This document shows, in pieces, positions 10,386 to 18,978 of a stretch of 64,000 nucleotides of DNA (the first letter of the stretch is position 1; each line of letters begins with the position of its first letter). The DNA is from Streptomyces sp. XM4193. Lineage in GTDB: Bacteria; Actinomycetota; Actinomycetes; Streptomycetales; Streptomycetaceae. The notes under the pieces were generated by a model. It was given only the letters and a program-made list of their open reading frames with translations, did not search any database and was not told where the DNA came from. A program made the translations under genes and the position numbers. Location of the stretch: positions 186,001 to 250,000 of the forward strand of contig NZ_JALLGK010000004.1 of assembly GCF_023072595.1 (NCBI RefSeq), in the 5' to 3' direction.

Positions 10386-11321
10386 ATGGCGGCCACCGAG
10401 ACGACCGAACCGGACACGCCCGAACAGGCCGACGCAGAGGGAGCGCAGGCCGAGGCGAAGGGCTCCGGGCGCGAGCAGCGCGGCCAGGAGCGCGAGGGCG
10501 GGGTGCTCAACGTCTTCTCCGGCGGCATCCTCGTCGTGTGGGCGATCATGGCGGCCGGCCCGCTGATCTGGGTCATGGTCAACTCGCTGCGCGACTCCGG
10601 CGACATCCAGGGCAACCCGTTCGGCTGGCCGACCTCGCTCAGCTTCGAGAACTTCGCCAACGCCTGGTCCGAGGCGAACATCGGCCAGTACACCCTCAAC
10701 TCGGTGCTGATCCTGGCCGGTTCGCTGCCCGGCACGATGCTGCTCGGCTCGATGGCCGCGTACGTGATCGCCCGCTACACCTTCCCGGGCAACCGGTTCG
10801 TCTATCTGCTGTTCGCCGGCGGAATGATGTTCCCGATCATCCTCGCGGTGGTCCCGCTCTTCTTCGTGCTGGACAACCTGGCGCTGCTGGACACCAGGCC
10901 CGGTCTGATCCTGGTCTACATCGCCTACTCGCTGCCGTTCACCACGTTCTTCATGACCTCGTTCTTCCGCACCCTGCCCAGCGGTGTGGCCGAGGCCGCG
11001 ACGATCGACGGCGCCTCGCACACCAGGACGTTCTTCCAGATCATGCTGCCGATGGCCAAGCCCGGCCTGATCAGCATCGGCATCTTCAACTTCCTGGGGC
11101 AGTGGAACCAGTACTTCCTGCCGCTGGCGCTGAACGCGGAGGACCCCGACCGGGCGGTGCTCACCCAGGGACTCGCCGAACTCTCGGTCGCCCAGGGCTA
11201 CGAGGGGGACTGGGGCGCGCTGTTCGCGGGGCTCTCGATCGCCATGGTGCCGATCCTGGTCGTCTACATGATCTTCCAGCGCCAGGTCCAGCAGGGCCTG
11301 ACCGCCGGCGCGGTCAAGTAG
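10386..11321 (+). CDS. ngcG: aminosugar ABC transporter permease (MalG-type)
   Basis: A 311-residue permease with a long charged N-terminus and six transmembrane segments; the EAA loop is GVAEAATIDGASHTRTFFQI. ATG 10386 is chosen because GGGGAGA lies 9 bp upstream. An ATG at 10365 that overlaps the previous stop codon as TGATG is the alternative and would give translational coupling. The gene ends the three-gene import operon, followed at once by a terminator hairpin. With no ATPase gene nearby, energy coupling is presumably by a shared MsiK-type ATPase, as known for other Streptomyces sugar importers. Confidence 0.9.
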   Translation: MAATETTEPDTPEQADAEGAQAEAKGSGREQRGQEREGGVLNVFSGGILVVWAIMAAGPLIWVMVNSLRDSGDIQGNPFGWPTSLSFENFANAWSEANIGQYTLNSVLILAGSLPGTMLLGSMAAYVIARYTFPGNRFVYLLFAGGMMFPIILAVVPLFFVLDNLALLDTRPGLILVYIAYSLPFTTFFMTSFFRTLPSGVAEAATIDGASHTRTFFQIMLPMAKPGLISIGIFNFLGQWNQYFLPLALNAEDPDRAVLTQGLAELSVAQGYEGDWGALFAGLSIAMVPILVVYMIFQRQVQQGLTAGAVK

Positions 11322-11346
11322 CGCCCGTACGGCGTCCGTACGGGCG
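11322..11346 (+). terminator. terminator of the aminosugar transport operon
   Basis: A perfect 11-bp stem, CGCCCGTACGG, with a 3-nt loop, starting one base after the stop codon. Confidence 0.75.
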
Positions 11347-11599
11347 TCGAGCGGTCAACAGTCGTACGCGGGGCGGGCATCGAGAAGCCCGGGGCCACGG
11401 CGATGAGCGGCACTCCGGTGTCGCTCATCGCCTTTTCGACGTGCCCATCTGAGCGGCTGCGGTCTTCAAGGGGTTGACGGAGGGTACGCCGCCGGGGTCC
11501 CCTTGGAGTTCATGTGTTGGACACAGGCCGTACCCAGTCGAGCTGGCGCGGCGGGCGGGTGGCCGGCGTGCCGCACGCCCAGGCGGGAGTGGAGCAGTA

Positions 11600-12796
11600 G
11601 TGGAGACACCGGGGTCGCAGTCCTCTCTGCACCGGGCCAACCTGGAGCGCGTCGTACGGGCCGTACGGATGGCGGGCTCGCTCACCCAGGCGGAGATCGC
11701 GAGGTCGACGGGGTTGTCGGCCGCGACCGTCTCCAACATCGTTCGTGAGTTGAAGGACAGCGGCACGGTCGACGTCACCCCGACCTCCGCCGGCGGCCGT
11801 CGGGCCCGCAGCGTCTCGCTGTCGGGCGACGCGGGCATCGTGGTGGGCATCGACTTCGGGCACGCCCATCTGCGGGTGGCGCTGGGCAACCTGGCGCACA
11901 AGGTGCTCGCCGAGCAGGCCGAGCCCATCGACGTGGACGCCTCCGCCTCCCAGGGCTTCGACCGCGCCGAGCAGTTGGTCAAGGAGCTGCTGGACTCCGC
12001 GGGCATCGACCGCCGGAAGATCATCGGCGTCGGCCTCGGGGTGCCCGGACCGATCGACGTGGAGACCGGCACGCTCGGCTCCACCGCGATCCTCCCGGGC
12101 TGGGCCGGCACCAACCCCAGGGACGAGCTGGAGGCCCGGCTCGGCACCCCGGTGCACGTGGACAACGACGCCAACCTCGGGGCGCTGGGCGAGCTGGTCT
12201 GGGGCAGCGGTCGCGGAGTCGCGGACCTGGCGTACATCAAGGTCGCCAGCGGCGTGGGCGCGGGACTGGTGATGGGCGGCCAGGTCTACCGGGGCCCGGG
12301 CGGCACCGCCGGGGAGATCGGCCACATCACGCTGGACGAGTCCGGCCCGGTCTGCCGCTGCGGCAACCGCGGCTGTCTGGAGACCTTCACCGCCGCCCGG
12401 TACGTGCTGCCGCTGCTCGCGCCGGGCTACGGCTCCGAGCTCACCATGCCGCAGGTCGTCACCCTGGCCAGGGACGGCGACCCCGGCTGCCAGCGGGTGG
12501 TCTCGGACGTCGGCCGGCACGTCGGGCGGGGCGTGGCCAACCTCTGCAACCTGCTCAACCCCAGCCGGCTGGTGCTCGGCGGCGACCTCGCCGAGGCCGG
12601 CGACCTGGTGCTGGACCCGGTGCGGGACTCGGTGGCGCGCTACGCGATCCCCAGCGCCGCCCGCCAGCTGTCCGTCGTGTCCGGGGCGCTCGGTTCGCGC
12701 GCCGAGGTGCTCGGCGCGCTCGCACTGGTGCTGAACGAGATGGGCGACGCGCCCCTGCTCTCCGCACCGCCCGAGGCGGTGGCCGCCTCGCGCTGA
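11600..12796 (+). CDS. rok7B7: ROK-family transcriptional regulator, Rok7B7-like
   Basis: A 398-residue ROK repressor. An N-terminal winged helix (AGSLTQAEIARSTGLSAATV, then NIVRELKDSG) is followed by a sugar-kinase-like domain with VGIDFGHAHLRVAL, GVGLGVPGPID, DNDANLGALGE and the ROK zinc motif CRCGNRGCLE. The GTG at 11600 is chosen because the conserved domain starts soon after and GGAG precedes it; a longer frame upstream has no family similarity. Position between an aminosugar importer and xylFGH is the same as S. coelicolor Rok7B7, known to repress xylose uptake and to affect carbon catabolite control and antibiotic production. A motif matching its reported consensus lies upstream of xylF. 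Confidence 0.88.
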   Translation: METPGSQSSLHRANLERVVRAVRMAGSLTQAEIARSTGLSAATVSNIVRELKDSGTVDVTPTSAGGRRARSVSLSGDAGIVVGIDFGHAHLRVALGNLAHKVLAEQAEPIDVDASASQGFDRAEQLVKELLDSAGIDRRKIIGVGLGVPGPIDVETGTLGSTAILPGWAGTNPRDELEARLGTPVHVDNDANLGALGELVWGSGRGVADLAYIKVASGVGAGLVMGGQVYRGPGGTAGEIGHITLDESGPVCRCGNRGCLETFTAARYVLPLLAPGYGSELTMPQVVTLARDGDPGCQRVVSDVGRHVGRGVANLCNLLNPSRLVLGGDLAEAGDLVLDPVRDSVARYAIPSAARQLSVVSGALGSRAEVLGALALVLNEMGDAPLLSAPPEAVAASR

Positions 12797-13049
12797 CCCA
12801 ACACCGAACTCCGCCGAGCGCCACCGAGCGCCGGCAAGAAACGCCTCCACGCCCCGCGGGCCGCTCCGAGCGGCACTGCCCGGCGCCCTCCCGCACGCCG
12901 GTCGACCCCGCCGGCCAACCCCGGCGTCCGCCCTACGTCCGGTCCGCCGACGGTCCACGGGGCGGTTCCTGCTGCCCCTGTTTCCGCACCTGCCGACGCT
13001 CACCGCGGTGAACTCCTCCCGCACCACTGAGCGTTCACTCTGCATACGA

Positions 13050-13089
13050 ATGGCATCGTTGCCATCTCGTTAAGGATTTACTTCTTGAC
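13050..13089 (+). promoter_or_regulatory. xylF upstream region: inverted repeat and Rok7B7-like motif
   Basis: ATGGCA-TCGT-TGCCAT (13050-13065) is a perfect inverted repeat. Twelve bases further, TTTACTTCTTGAC (13077-13089) fits every position of TTKAMKHSTTSAV, the Rok7B7 recognition motif as I remember it. Both are 75-115 bp upstream of the xylF start. The rest of the 12797-13163 intergenic stretch shows nothing else clear. Confidence 0.45.
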
Positions 13090-13163
13090 GCCACCTTGGG
13101 GTGGGGGTTGACTTCACGCCACCTCGGCCGCAGGGACGCGGCCCTGTCAGGGAGGTAACCCAC

Positions 13164-14267
13164 ATGAACGCGACCGTGCGTCGTACCGCCGTCGCTCTGG
13201 CCGTCACCGCGCTCTCCGTGTCGCTTGCCGCGTGCGGCAGCGCCAAGGAAGCCGACGGAGGCAGCGACTCCGGCGAGAAGAAGAAGGACGGTCCGCTCAA
13301 CATCGGGCTGCTGCTGCCCGAGGACCAGACCGCGCGCTACGAGAACTTCGACCGCCCGCTGATCGAGAAGAAGATCAAGGAACTCTGCGGCGACTGCAAG
13401 GTCACCTACGTCAACGCCAAGCAGGACGCCTCGGTCCAGCAGCAGCAGATGGACTCGATGATCACCAAGAAGGTCGACGTGATCATCCTGGACGCGGTGG
13501 ACTCCAAGTCCATCGCCGGTTCGGTCAAGAAGGCCGACGGAGCGAACATCCCCGTCGTCGCCTACGACCGCCTGGCCGAGGGCCCGATCTCCGCCTACAC
13601 CTCCTTCGACAACGAGGAGGTCGGCAAGGTCCAGGGCACCGCGCTTCTCAAGGAGCTGGGCGACGAGGCCGAGGACGGCCAGATCGTCATGATGAACGGC
13701 TCGCCCACCGACCCCAACGCGGGCTCGTACAAGAAGGGCGCCGAGTCCGTACTGAAGGGCAAGGTCAAGATCGGCAAGTCCTACGACACCACCGAGTGGA
13801 AGCCGAGCGAGGCCAACAAGAACATGAACGGCGCCCTCGCGGCGCTCGGCAAGGACAAGATCGTCGGCGTCTACTCCGCCAACGACGGCATGGCCGGCGG
13901 CATCATCACCGCGCTCAAGAGCGCCGGCTACGACAAGCTGCCGCCCGTCACCGGCCAGGACGCCGAGGTCGCCGCGGTCCAGCGGATCATCGCCGGTGAG
14001 CAGCACATGAGCGTCTACAAGCCGTACAAGCCCGAGGCCGACGCCGCCGCCGAGATGGCGATCGCGCTGGGCCGGGGCGAGGACGTCAAGGCGGAGACCA
14101 CGGTGGACAGCCCGACCACCAAGGACGTGCCGGCCACCCTCATCAGCCCGATCTCGCTGACCGTCGACAACATCAACGACACGGTCATCAAGGACGGCCT
14201 GTACAAGGTGAGCGACCTGTGCACCGCCAAGTACAAGACCGCCTGCGAGAAGGCCGGGATCAAGTAA
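13164..14267 (+). CDS. xylF: D-xylose-type ABC transporter substrate-binding lipoprotein
   Basis: A 367-residue periplasmic-binding-protein type I (ribose/xylose class). The signal peptide MNATVRRTAVALAVTALSVS is followed by lipobox LAAC (C24), so it is anchored outside the membrane. The mature part has the family pattern GLLLPEDQTARYENFD, VIILDAVDSKSIAG and VYSANDGMAGGIITALKSAG. The ATG is preceded by GGGAGG at 8 bp. It heads xylF-xylG-xylH; a 233-bp gap to xylG without any gene and with only weak GC-rich hairpins may lower downstream expression relative to the binding protein. The substrate call rests on family resemblance and on synteny with S. coelicolor xylFGH. Confidence 0.92.
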   Translation: MNATVRRTAVALAVTALSVSLAACGSAKEADGGSDSGEKKKDGPLNIGLLLPEDQTARYENFDRPLIEKKIKELCGDCKVTYVNAKQDASVQQQQMDSMITKKVDVIILDAVDSKSIAGSVKKADGANIPVVAYDRLAEGPISAYTSFDNEEVGKVQGTALLKELGDEAEDGQIVMMNGSPTDPNAGSYKKGAESVLKGKVKIGKSYDTTEWKPSEANKNMNGALAALGKDKIVGVYSANDGMAGGIITALKSAGYDKLPPVTGQDAEVAAVQRIIAGEQHMSVYKPYKPEADAAAEMAIALGRGEDVKAETTVDSPTTKDVPATLISPISLTVDNINDTVIKDGLYKVSDLCTAKYKTACEKAGIK

Positions 14268-14500
14268 CGCCCGCCGGGCGGTCGGCGCCGCGGCCCCGTG
14301 CCGCACCGGCGCCGCCCGCCCGTCCGCGTTCCCCCTCGCCACCCGGAGTTTCTCCCGCTCCGCCCGGCACCGGCCCGGTGCAGTCCCCGCTCTCCGGGCC
14401 GGGCCGGGCGGTCAGACCCGTCAAGCCCAGGTACGTCCCACGTGCGCCCCCTTGCGTCCGCACCCCCGCGGACGGCGTACGTTCTCAAGGAGTTGATCCC

Positions 14501-15280
14501 ATGTCCGCTACGCCAGTGCTGGCGTTGCGCGGAGTGTCGAAGCGATTCGGCGCGGTCCAGGCCCTCACCGAGGTGGACCTGGAGGTGAACGCCGGCGAGG
14601 TCGTCGCTCTCGTCGGCGACAACGGTGCCGGCAAGTCCACGCTGGTGAAGGCGATCGCCGGCGTCGGGCCCGCCGACGAAGGCGAGCTGCTGTGGAAGGG
14701 CGCGGCCGTACAGGTCCAGCGCCCGCACGACGCCCAGGACCTGGGCATCGCGACCGTCTACCAGGACCTCGCGCTCTGCGACAACCTCGACGTCGTCGGC
14801 AACCTCTTCCTCGGCCGCGAGATCCGCCGCGCCGGCGTGCTCGACGAGGTGGAGATGGAGCGCCGCAGCCGCGAGCTGCTGAACCAGCTCTCCATCCGCA
14901 TCCCCAGCGTCCGCATCCCGGTCGCCTCCCTCTCCGGCGGCCAGCGGCAGACCGTCGCCATCGCCCGTTCCATGCTCGGCGAGCCCGGACTGGTGATCCT
15001 CGACGAGCCCACCGCGGCGCTCGGCGTCGAGCAGACCGCCCAGGTCCTCGACCTCGTCGAACGGCTTCGCGAGCGCGGACTCGCCGTCATCCTCATCAGC
15101 CACAACATGGCCGATGTGAAGGCGGTCGCCAACCGGGTCGCGGTACTTCGACTCGGCCGCAACAACGGGGTGTTCGATGTGGCGACCACCTCGCAGGAAG
15201 AGATCATCTCCGCCATCACCGGCGCCACGGAAAACGCCGTGACCCGCCGTACGGCGCGTATCGCGGAGGACAAGAAGTGA
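14501..15280 (+). CDS. xylG: sugar ABC transporter ATP-binding protein, single-domain type
   Basis: A 259-residue ATPase with Walker A GDNGAGKSTL, signature SLSGGQRQTVAIAR, Walker B LVILDEPTAALG and the switch His (LISHNM). E. coli-type XylG/RbsA proteins contain two ATPase domains in about 500 residues; this one has one, as is common for actinobacterial members of this subfamily, so it probably acts as a homodimer. ATG 14501 has AAGGAG 8 bp upstream. Its stop overlaps the GTG start of the permease gene by four bases, indicating translational coupling. It acts on the cytoplasmic face of the importer. Confidence 0.93.
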   Translation: MSATPVLALRGVSKRFGAVQALTEVDLEVNAGEVVALVGDNGAGKSTLVKAIAGVGPADEGELLWKGAAVQVQRPHDAQDLGIATVYQDLALCDNLDVVGNLFLGREIRRAGVLDEVEMERRSRELLNQLSIRIPSVRIPVASLSGGQRQTVAIARSMLGEPGLVILDEPTAALGVEQTAQVLDLVERLRERGLAVILISHNMADVKAVANRVAVLRLGRNNGVFDVATTSQEEIISAITGATENAVTRRTARIAEDKK

Positions 15281-16581
15281 GCACCGACGTGTCCAAGTCC
15301 CCCGAGCCGGAAGGCGGCGTGGGCAGCGGGCCCGCAGCCGAGCCGCCCGCCGCTGCCGCCGTCACCGCCGTCGACCCCAGGCTGCTCGTGCGCGAGCAGG
15401 GATTCCGCGGCTACGCGACCGAGTTCCTGCGCCGGATGCGCAGCGGTGAACTGGGCTCGGTGCCGGTCGTCGTGGGCCTGATCGTCATCTGGGCGATCTT
15501 CCAGTCCCTGGACAGCAGCTTCCTGTCGGCGCAGAACCTCAGCAACCTCTCCATCTACATCGTCGGCACCGGACTGATCTCGGTCGGCATCGTCTTCGTC
15601 CTGCTGCTGGGCGAGATCGACCTGTCGGTCGGCTCCGTCAGCGGACTCGCGGGCGCGGTCTTCGCCGTCATGGCGGTCAACAACGGGACGCCCGAGTGGC
15701 TCGCGCTGCTGGCGGCGCTCGCCACCGGCGCCGCAGCCGGAGCCGTGCACGGCTTCTTCTTCGCCAGGATCGGCGTACCCGCCTTCGTCGTCACCCTCGC
15801 CGGACTCCTGGCGTGGAACGGCCTGATGCTCCAGGTGCTGGACCGCAGCGGCACCATCAACCTCGACGACGAGGGCCTGGTCGCCAAGCTCACCAGCCAC
15901 TACTTCGACGACGTCGCCGCCGCCTACGGGCTCGCCGCGGTCGCCGTGCTGGTCTTCGGCCTGGCGCAGTACCTGGACGCCAAGCGCCGCGATGCCGCCG
16001 GAGTGCCCTCGCGCCCGCTGGCCGAAATCGCCGTGCGCACCGGGGTGTTGGCGGTCTTCGCCTTCGCCGCGGCGTACATGCTCAACCAGTACCGCGGTCT
16101 GCCGCTGGCACTGCTGATCTTCCTGGTGGTGCTGGTCGTCTTCGACCTCGTGCTGCGCCGCACCACCTACGGACGGAAAGTGTTCGCCCTCGGTGGCAAC
16201 ACCGAGGCGGCACGCCGTGCGGGCATCAACGTGGTGGCGATACGCATCTCGGTGTTCGCTTTCGCCGGCACCATGGCGGCGTTCGGCGGACTGATGATCG
16301 CCTCGCGCATCGCCGCCGCCAACCAGGGCGCCGGCTCCGGCAACCTGCTGATGGAGGCCATCGCCGCCGCGGTCATCGGTGGCACCAGCCTCTTCGGCGG
16401 GCGCGGCAAGGTCTGGTCGGCACTGCTCGGCATGCTGGTGATCGGCTCGATCGCCAGCGGCCTCGCGCTGCTCGGCAGCCCGGCCCACGTCCAGTACATG
16501 ATCACCGGTGGTGTGCTGCTCGCCGCCGTCGTGATCGACTCGGTCTCCCGGCGCACCCAGAAGACCGCCGGCCGCACCTGA
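15277..16581 (+). CDS. xylH: sugar ABC transporter permease
   Basis: A 434-residue permease of the ribose/xylose (BPD_transp_2) family with about ten transmembrane helices. The first 60 residues are Pro/Ala-rich and hydrophilic. The conserved late-cytoplasmic loop reads GRKVFALGGNTEAARRAGIN, followed by GLMIASRIAAANQGAGSGNL. The GTG start overlaps the xylG stop as GTGA. The operon ends with a strong terminator. Together with XylF and XylG it imports a pentose, most likely xylose; the neighbouring ROK regulator probably controls it. Confidence 0.93.
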   Translation: MSTDVSKSPEPEGGVGSGPAAEPPAAAAVTAVDPRLLVREQGFRGYATEFLRRMRSGELGSVPVVVGLIVIWAIFQSLDSSFLSAQNLSNLSIYIVGTGLISVGIVFVLLLGEIDLSVGSVSGLAGAVFAVMAVNNGTPEWLALLAALATGAAAGAVHGFFFARIGVPAFVVTLAGLLAWNGLMLQVLDRSGTINLDDEGLVAKLTSHYFDDVAAAYGLAAVAVLVFGLAQYLDAKRRDAAGVPSRPLAEIAVRTGVLAVFAFAAAYMLNQYRGLPLALLIFLVVLVVFDLVLRRTTYGRKVFALGGNTEAARRAGINVVAIRISVFAFAGTMAAFGGLMIASRIAAANQGAGSGNLLMEAIAAAVIGGTSLFGGRGKVWSALLGMLVIGSIASGLALLGSPAHVQYMITGGVLLAAVVIDSVSRRTQKTAGRT

Positions 16582-16616
16582 GCCGAAATCCCGTACCGCA
16601 GCCGCCTTTCGGCGTC

Positions 16617-16658
16617 CTCCCGCGGTCGCGCACCTTTTCCGGTGCGTGACCGCGGGAG
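16617..16658 (+). terminator. terminator of xylFGH
   Basis: An 18-bp stem with a single G-T wobble (arms 16617-16634 and 16641-16658) and loop TTTTCC, 36 bp after the xylH stop codon. Confidence 0.8.
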
Positions 16659-16780
16659 TTGCTTCTGGTGACCTGTCTGACAGTGCTGAGTACACCCGCA
16701 CGCCCATGCGCGCGCCTCGCGGACATTAGACTTCCCGGATCGGTTGAATCCGAGCCGGTGTGATCAAGCGAGGAGGCTCA

Positions 16781-18757
16781 GTGCCAAAGGTGCCGCGTGA
16801 CGTGAGTCGAGCCGAGACTGTAACGGACGGGCCCAACAGACTGTTGGCGCGGATCACGGAGCCCCGTGATCTGGACAGACTGAGCAACGAGGAGCTGAAC
16901 CGGCTCGCCGGCGAGATCAGAGAATTCCTCATCGAGTCGGTCTCCAAGACCGGCGGGCACCTCGGCCCCAACCTCGGGGTCGTGGAGCTGACCATCGCGC
17001 TCCACCGGGTCTTCGACTCCCCGCGCGACAAGGTGCTCTTCGACACCGGTCACCAGTCCTACGTCCACAAACTGCTCACCGGACGCCAGGACTTCAGCCG
17101 GCTGCGCAAGAAGGACGGCCTCTCCGGCTACCCCTCGCGCGCCGAGTCGCCGCACGACTTCATCGAGAACAGCCACGCCTCGACGGTGCTCGGCTGGGCC
17201 GACGGCATCGCCAAGGCCCACCAGGTCCGCGGCCTGGACGACCATGTCGTGGCCGTCATCGGCGACGGCGCGCTCACCGGCGGCATGGCCTGGGAGGCGC
17301 TGAACAACATCGCCGCCGCCAAGGACCGCCCGCTGGTCATCGTCGTCAACGACAACGAGCGCTCCTACGGCCCGACCATCGGCGGTCTCGCCAACCATCT
17401 GGCCACCCTGCGCACCACCGACGGCTACGAGCGCTTCCTCGCCCGCGGCAAGGAGATGCTCAACCGCACCCCGGTCGTGGGCAAGCCGCTCTACGAGACG
17501 CTGCACGGTGCGAAGAAGGGCCTCAAGGACCTCGTCGCCCCCCAGGGCCTCTTCGAGGACCTGGGCCTGAAGTACGTCGGCCCGATCGATGGTCACGACA
17601 TCGCCGCGGTGGAGTCCGCGCTCCAGCGCGCCCGTCGCTTCGGCGGCCCCGTGATCGTCCACTGCCTCACCGAGAAGGGCCGCGGCTACCGTCCCGCCCG
17701 TCAGGACGAGGCCGACCAGTTCCACGCCGTCGGCGTCATCCACCCCGACAGCGGCCTGCCCGTCTCCACCTCCTCCGCCCCCGACTGGACCTCCGTCTTC
17801 TCCGACGAGATGGTCCACCTCGGCCGCGAGCGCAAGGACATCGTCGCCATCACCGCCGCCATGCTGCGGCCGGTCGGACTGCACGACTTCGCCGAGGCCT
17901 TCCCGGACCGCGTCTACGACGTCGGCATCGCCGAGCAGCACGGCGCGGTCTCCGCGGCGGGTCTGGCCACCGGCGGGGTGCACCCGGTCTTCGCGGTCTA
18001 CGCGACGTTCCTCAACCGCGCCTTCGACCAGGTCCTGATGGACGTGGCGCTGCACCGCTGCGGTGTCACCTTCGTGCTGGACCGGGCCGGTGTCACCGGC
18101 ACCGACGGCGCCTCGCACAACGGCATGTGGGACATGTCGATCCTCCAGGTCGTTCCCGGCCTGCGGCTGGCCGCGCCGCGCGACGCCGCGCAGCTGCGGC
18201 TCCAGCTGCGCGAGGCCGTCACCGTCGAGGACGCTCCCACCGTGGTGCGCTACTCCAAGGGCGCCGTCGGCCCCGCCGTACCGGCGGTCGGCACCGTGGG
18301 CGGGATGGACGTGCTGCGCGAGCCGGGCACCGAGAGCCCGGACGTCCTGGTGGTCTCCGTCGGCGCGCTGGCGCCGATGTGCCTGGAGCTCGCCGAGCTG
18401 CTGGAGCGCGAGGGAATCAGCTCTACGGTGGTCGACCCGCGCTGGGTCAAGCCGGTCGACGAGGCGCTGCCGCCGCTCGCGGCCCAGCACCGGGTGGTCG
18501 TCACGGTCGAGGACAACAGCCGCGCGGGCGGCGTCGGCAGCTCCGTCTCGCAGGCGCTGCGGGACGCCGGTGTCGACCTGCCCTTCCGCGACTACGGCAT
18601 TCCGCCGCGCTTCCTCGACCACGCCTCGCGGGACCAGGTGCTGGCCGAGATCGGGCTCACCGCTCCCGACCTGGCGCGGCGCATCACCGGGCTGGTGCGC
18701 CGGGAGGACGACGGCTTCGCCCCCGCCGGGGCGGGCGAGCAGAGCATCGGCGACTGA
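16781..18757 (+). CDS. dxs: 1-deoxy-D-xylulose-5-phosphate synthase
   Basis: A 658-residue thiamine-diphosphate enzyme making 1-deoxy-D-xylulose 5-phosphate from pyruvate and glyceraldehyde 3-phosphate, the first step of the MEP isoprenoid pathway. The cofactor motif is GDG at 161-163 through N190 (VVNDN). The domain order is the transketolase N-terminal domain ([15 protein letters not shown] equivalent), the pyrimidine-binding domain ([20 protein letters not shown]) and the C-terminal domain ([15 protein letters not shown]). GTG 16781 is chosen with AGGAGG 4 bp upstream; GTG 16790 is an alternative. The gene stands alone between terminators. A TAGACT -10-like sequence at 16727-16732 may be its promoter, without a clear -35. 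Confidence 0.96.
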   Translation: MPKVPRDVSRAETVTDGPNRLLARITEPRDLDRLSNEELNRLAGEIREFLIESVSKTGGHLGPNLGVVELTIALHRVFDSPRDKVLFDTGHQSYVHKLLTGRQDFSRLRKKDGLSGYPSRAESPHDFIENSHASTVLGWADGIAKAHQVRGLDDHVVAVIGDGALTGGMAWEALNNIAAAKDRPLVIVVNDNERSYGPTIGGLANHLATLRTTDGYERFLARGKEMLNRTPVVGKPLYETLHGAKKGLKDLVAPQGLFEDLGLKYVGPIDGHDIAAVESALQRARRFGGPVIVHCLTEKGRGYRPARQDEADQFHAVGVIHPDSGLPVSTSSAPDWTSVFSDEMVHLGRERKDIVAITAAMLRPVGLHDFAEAFPDRVYDVGIAEQHGAVSAAGLATGGVHPVFAVYATFLNRAFDQVLMDVALHRCGVTFVLDRAGVTGTDGASHNGMWDMSILQVVPGLRLAAPRDAAQLRLQLREAVTVEDAPTVVRYSKGAVGPAVPAVGTVGGMDVLREPGTESPDVLVVSVGALAPMCLELAELLEREGISSTVVDPRWVKPVDEALPPLAAQHRVVVTVEDNSRAGGVGSSVSQALRDAGVDLPFRDYGIPPRFLDHASRDQVLAEIGLTAPDLARRITGLVRREDDGFAPAGAGEQSIGD

Positions 18758-18770
18758 GCCGGCCGCCGGG

Positions 18771-18797
18771 CGGGCTCCCCCTCGTACGGGGAGCCCG
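18771..18797 (+). terminator. dxs terminator
   Basis: A perfect 10-bp stem (CGGGCTCCCC, loop CTCGTAC, GGGGAGCCCG), 13 bp after the stop codon. Confidence 0.75.
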
Positions 18798-18941
18798 ACC
18801 GGCGCCGCGGGAACCCGTGTGCGGCGGTCCGGTGCGGCTGCCTCGCAGTCGCCGCCCGCGCGCCGGCGAACCCCGTTCACAACGCTCCGGATTGTCGCCC
18901 TGCGCGACGAATGTCCCAGGTCGCGGCCCGATCGAGGTCGC

Positions 18942-18972
18942 TTGCGCAGGTGCGCACCGCCCCGGATAGATT
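18942..18972 (+). promoter_or_regulatory. candidate leaderless promoter of the GT-C gene
   Basis: TAGATT (18967-18972) ends 6 nt before the ATG at 18979, so transcription would begin at the A of the ATG. TTGCGC (18942-18947) is 19 bp upstream of it. No Shine-Dalgarno sequence is present, in agreement with a leaderless mRNA. Confidence 0.4.
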
Positions 18973-18978
18973 GGAACC

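Noticed and set aside
14268..14500. Terminator between xylF and xylG
   Set aside because: Only 5-bp GC-rich stems were found, which are common by chance in this composition.
16673..16683. CTGTC-T-GACAG palindrome upstream of dxs as a regulator site
   Set aside because: Short and at the edge of the preceding terminator region; chance occurrence is likely.
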